A stretch of 11,128 nt of DNA, taken from positions 1 through 11,128 of the forward strand of contig JAQIWT010001354.1 in NCBI GenBank assembly GCA_034696485.1, written 5' to 3'. The DNA is from Isohypsibius dastychi (taxonomy: Eukaryota > Tardigrada > Eutardigrada > Parachela > Isohypsibiidae). Of the stretch, positions 8,682 through 11,128 are shown piece by piece (the first letter of the stretch is position 1; every line of letters begins with the position of its first letter). A program made the translations under genes and the position numbers. The notes under the pieces are model-generated. The model was not told where the DNA came from. It was given only the letters and a program-made list of their open reading frames with translations, and ran no database searches.

Positions 8682-9596
8682 TTAGGTTTTATCCAACATT
8701 TTGAACTTCAACGTTACTGTTTCTTCAAATTCGGCATCCTGAAGCGGCAGACGCATTTGTGATGGAATTGTGTCCTTTTCTATCATGACGCCATTGCCGT
8801 CAAAGTCTATGAAAAGCAACGTCTGCGCGCGAGTTCCATAATGCTTTTCGTGCGCATCAACAAAAATACTACTCAGCCTTTCACGAAAATGCGGTGGAAA
8901 CTCGAGTGGAAATGACCATTCCAGGGTTTCGTCGGGTAGATGCCGCTCTTCAGATGACAATAAATCAAAGAGGTCTTTAACGATAACTGGATCTGGAACA
9001 CTCGCAGTTTCGCTCCAAGATATCCTGGTCAAAATATTCTCGAAGTATTTCAGTCCAGAAGTGGCTTTCAAGAGTGGTCTGTCGGGATAAGTGTTGCTGA
9101 AAGCAAAGCAACTGAAATCCGATCCATTCGTCGGAAATTTTTCGTAACTTTGTTTGCCAGTGTTCGTAAGAAACGAGCCCACGTACGCTCCATCCTCCAT
9201 CCTCTCCAGCATAATTAGCATAAATGGGTCGTAATAATCTTTGAGTTGCAGAATTTGTTTGGAATATTCAAAGGCAGATAATTTTGATCGCAGAAAATCG
9301 GGAATTAGGCTTCCTCGTCCAAGCTTCGGCTCCTGCAGGTTTCTCAGTTTTGCCGCAGGATCTCGAATGTTCAACAAGATCCCAATTTTTCCATTGTTTT
9401 GATTCAAAGCTATCCATGTTCCGCCTTGTTTTCCTGGTGTCAAATCCGATCCACCAAGGATGCCTTGGTCCGCATCACTCCAGAAATGGATTGGCTGGGC
9501 TGCACGAAAGAAGAATTCATCCCGGTTAGCTGCAACGCATATTCGATATGGAATGGACGAGGCTGCTTTGGTAATACAAACGAAGGTTATACACAT
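8682..9596 (-). CDS. TANGO2: TANGO2 homolog (NRDE/DUF833 family, transport and Golgi organization 2)
   Basis: A single uninterrupted frame of 304 aa from ATG at 9596 to TAA at 8682. The N-terminus begins MCITF with Cys2, followed by YRICVAANRDEF. NRDE at residues 24-27 is the family's namesake motif. GGTW at 58-61 and YGTR at 253-256, followed by a LLFIDFDGNG strand, match conserved blocks of human TANGO2 (276 aa), so the whole domain is present. TANGO2 proteins are linked to mitochondrial, ER and Golgi homeostasis, acyl-CoA or lipid handling and, through the worm HRG-9 proteins, heme trafficking; the biochemical activity remains debated. There is no signal peptide. It is the only complete gene in the window without an intron. 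It diverges from the DHX33-like gene and converges on the 129-aa gene. Confidence 0.93.
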   Translation of the reverse strand: MCITFVCITKAASSIPYRICVAANRDEFFFRAAQPIHFWSDADQGILGGSDLTPGKQGGTWIALNQNNGKIGILLNIRDPAAKLRNLQEPKLGRGSLIPDFLRSKLSAFEYSKQILQLKDYYDPFMLIMLERMEDGAYVGSFLTNTGKQSYEKFPTNGSDFSCFAFSNTYPDRPLLKATSGLKYFENILTRISWSETASVPDPVIVKDLFDLLSSEERHLPDETLEWSFPLEFPPHFRERLSSIFVDAHEKHYGTRAQTLLFIDFDGNGVMIEKDTIPSQMRLPLQDAEFEETVTLKFKMLDKT

Positions 9597-9884
9597 CCTA
9601 TCCTGGGGTAGGGAAAGTCGGATATTAGTACTGAATAGGATTAGAAATTAATTTTCGGAGGAATGTTTATGAGCTGATGTCTGGCATACGAATCCGACTT
9701 GGGGGGGGGGGGGGGGGGGCGTAAATTTCTAGCGCAAGATGGGTCGGTTTGGCTTCCTGATCATGATCGCAGAATCACGTCTTGCAGATTTTGTTTGTTC
9801 CTGAAAATTACAGTAGTGTATTTTCCTCCAGTTTCCCGAAGTTCGTCAATAATATAGTATTTTGTTGTACTTGCGCTTATATAT
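9597..9884. promoter_or_regulatory. Short divergent promoter region between TANGO2 (-) and the DHX33-like gene (+)
   Basis: Only 288 bases separate the two start codons, so core promoters and leaders of both genes must lie here. The region is split by a G19 homopolymer. An AT-rich stretch (TATATATA at 9879-9886) directly precedes the helicase ATG and is too close to act as a TATA box for it. Confidence 0.5.
9701..9719 (+). repeat. G19 homopolymer
   Basis: Nineteen consecutive G residues on the plus strand, flanked by CTT and C, about 165 bases upstream of the helicase start and 105 bases upstream of the TANGO2 start. A run of this length can fold into a G-quadruplex by itself and is prone to deletion during replication. 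The exact length is uncertain because of homopolymer sequencing error. Confidence 0.9.
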
Positions 9885-11128
9885 ATGAAGTTCATGACGA
9901 ACGCATCACCGCAGAAGGCGAGGGCTTCGCCAGCCTCGATCTCTGGATCCGTCATTTCCACGTTGCTGCCTGTTCAAGAGTACCGTTACCAGCTTGCCGA
10001 ATTTTTGAAAAGTAATAAGGACACGCCGTCGGTTATTATCATCGGCGATACTGGTTCCGGAAAGACAACCCAGATTCCACAACTTTTACTCAGCGAAGTA
10101 TTCGATGAATTCTTTGGGTCCTCGAATCGGAGGATCGCGATTACACAGCCTCGTCGTGTGGCAGCTATCAGTGTTGCGGAAAGAGTAGCTCAGGAACATG
10201 GCTGCAGAATTGGCGACGAAGTGGGCTACTCCGTGCGATTCGACACCTGCGCTAGCCCGAAAACCAGAATTGAATATATGACTGACGGGATGCTTGTTCG
10301 CCAGGCCACTGCTGACGGAAACGACCAAGAAGCATGGATGCTCAAACAGTATAATATGATAATTTTGGACGAAGTCCATGAACGGTCTCTGCATACAGAC
10401 ATCCTTCTGGGTATCGTCAGGAAAGCGCAGATCAGAAGGAGAAAATTAAGTGCCACCGATGCGTCTGCGTTCAATCCTTTGAAAGTGATTGTGATGTCAG
10501 CCACGGTCGAGATCGAGAAAATGCAGTTATTTTGGAAGGATGCGCCAGTTTTGTACATTCCGGGGCGGACTTACCCTGTTCAGGTATTAAGTTGTGATTT
10601 TAACTTGTTTGGAACACATGAAAGGTGTGGTTATTTTCGCATTTCCGTTTCGTTGATTTTCCTTTTCTTTCAGATTCGTTTTGCGCCAAGTACCATTGAC
10701 GATTACGTTTATGCCTCCCTCGTTTCGATCTTCCAAATACACCGAACTGAAGCAGCAGGAAGCATTCTTGTTTTTCTGACCGGAAGCGAAGAAATCGAGC
10801 AGTTGATTCAGCGAGGAATTCAGATCGCCAAAAGCCTTCCGCACGGAGAACGAAACATCCGATTTGTTCCACTTTATGCTTCTCTTCCCACTGACATGCA
10901 AAGGCGAGCGCTCGAACCTCACGTGGATAATGTTCGGAAGGTATGTATTCTTTGCTGAATTAATTTGCCGTTTGCTGGCGTTATAATATGAAGCTTTAAT
11001 GTTTAGAAATTCTCTTTTTCCTAACAGGTTATTCTGGCTACAAATGTCGCGGAGACATCTTTGACGATACCCGGGGTGAAATATGTCATCGATAGCGGTC
11101 GTGTAAAATCCAAGCAATTCGCCGCTAT
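9885..11128 (+). CDS. DHX33: DHX33-like DEAH/DExH-box RNA helicase (incomplete at the right edge)
   Basis: Three exons are visible, 9885-10583, 10674-10940 and 11028-11128, the last running off the window. Introns of 90 and 87 nt are GT-AG and phase 0. The 355 residues seen cover RecA domain 1 and part of domain 2: motif [10 protein letters not shown] at 54-62, Ia [10 protein letters not shown] at 87-96, Ib TDGMLVRQ at 133-140, II DEVH at 162-165, III SAT at 205-207, then [11 protein letters not shown] (IV) and [10 protein letters not shown] (V). Family members use NTP hydrolysis to remodel RNA; DHX33 acts in rRNA transcription, translation initiation and RNA sensing in mammals. The blocks [19 protein letters not shown] and LPLYASLP-like FVPLYASLP fit DHX33 better than DHX15, DHX35 or DHX40. 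Motif II reads DEVH where DEAH is expected. The start could also be Met4 (9894); the N-terminus is much shorter than in human DHX33. Motif VI, the winged-helix and OB-fold lie beyond the edge. Confidence 0.87.

Overview
This is a compact eukaryotic, almost certainly animal, genome segment. It holds six protein-coding genes that can be followed through their splice sites, plus the last exon of a seventh gene entering from the left. The 24 coding introns I could place are all GT-AG. Most are 51-62 nt, with a mode at 53-54 nt; the only long ones are the first two of the CDP-DAG synthase gene (334 and 342 nt) and one in MICU1 (173 nt). Finding MICU1, a metazoan-type CDP-diacylglycerol synthase, TANGO2 and a DHX33-like helicase together argues for a metazoan. 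Very short introns and small intergenic gaps suggest an invertebrate with a reduced genome. The acceptors are mixed (TTTCAG, GCAG, TTTTAG, CTAG) and do not follow the strict rhabditid-nematode consensus, so I would not name a phylum.

Layout, left to right: 1-240 (+) 3' end of a beta-propeller-like gene; 625-2911 (-) MICU1, the mitochondrial calcium uptake gatekeeper, 10 coding exons, 542 aa; 3461-4715 (+) divergent CDK-like kinase, 5 exons, 331 aa; 5072-7489 (-) CDP-diacylglycerol synthase, 9 exons, 462 aa; 8041-8516 (+) unrecognised 129-aa protein with a helical C-terminus, 2 exons; 8682-9596 (-) TANGO2, one exon, 304 aa; 9885 to the window edge (+) DHX33-like DEAH/DExH RNA helicase, 3 exons seen, incomplete. 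The genes alternate strictly in strand, giving three divergent promoter regions (2912-3460, 7490-8040, 9597-9884) and three convergent 3' junctions (241-624, 4716-5071, 8517-8681). There is no operon-like arrangement.

The genes are mostly housekeeping and do not form one pathway. MICU1, CDP-DAG synthase and TANGO2 all touch mitochondrial or lipid homeostasis, but the shared neighbourhood is not evidence of joint function. I found no mobile element, CRISPR, tRNA, rRNA or virus-like gene.

Points worth a second look: two long G homopolymers in divergent promoters (G13 and G19, same strand); six introns of 51-90 nt that are phase 0, a multiple of three and stop-free, one of which splits the kinase catalytic loop; a CDK-like kinase lacking the T-loop threonine; DEVH instead of DEAH in the helicase; and a lineage-specific aromatic segment in MICU1 with a weakened polybasic patch.
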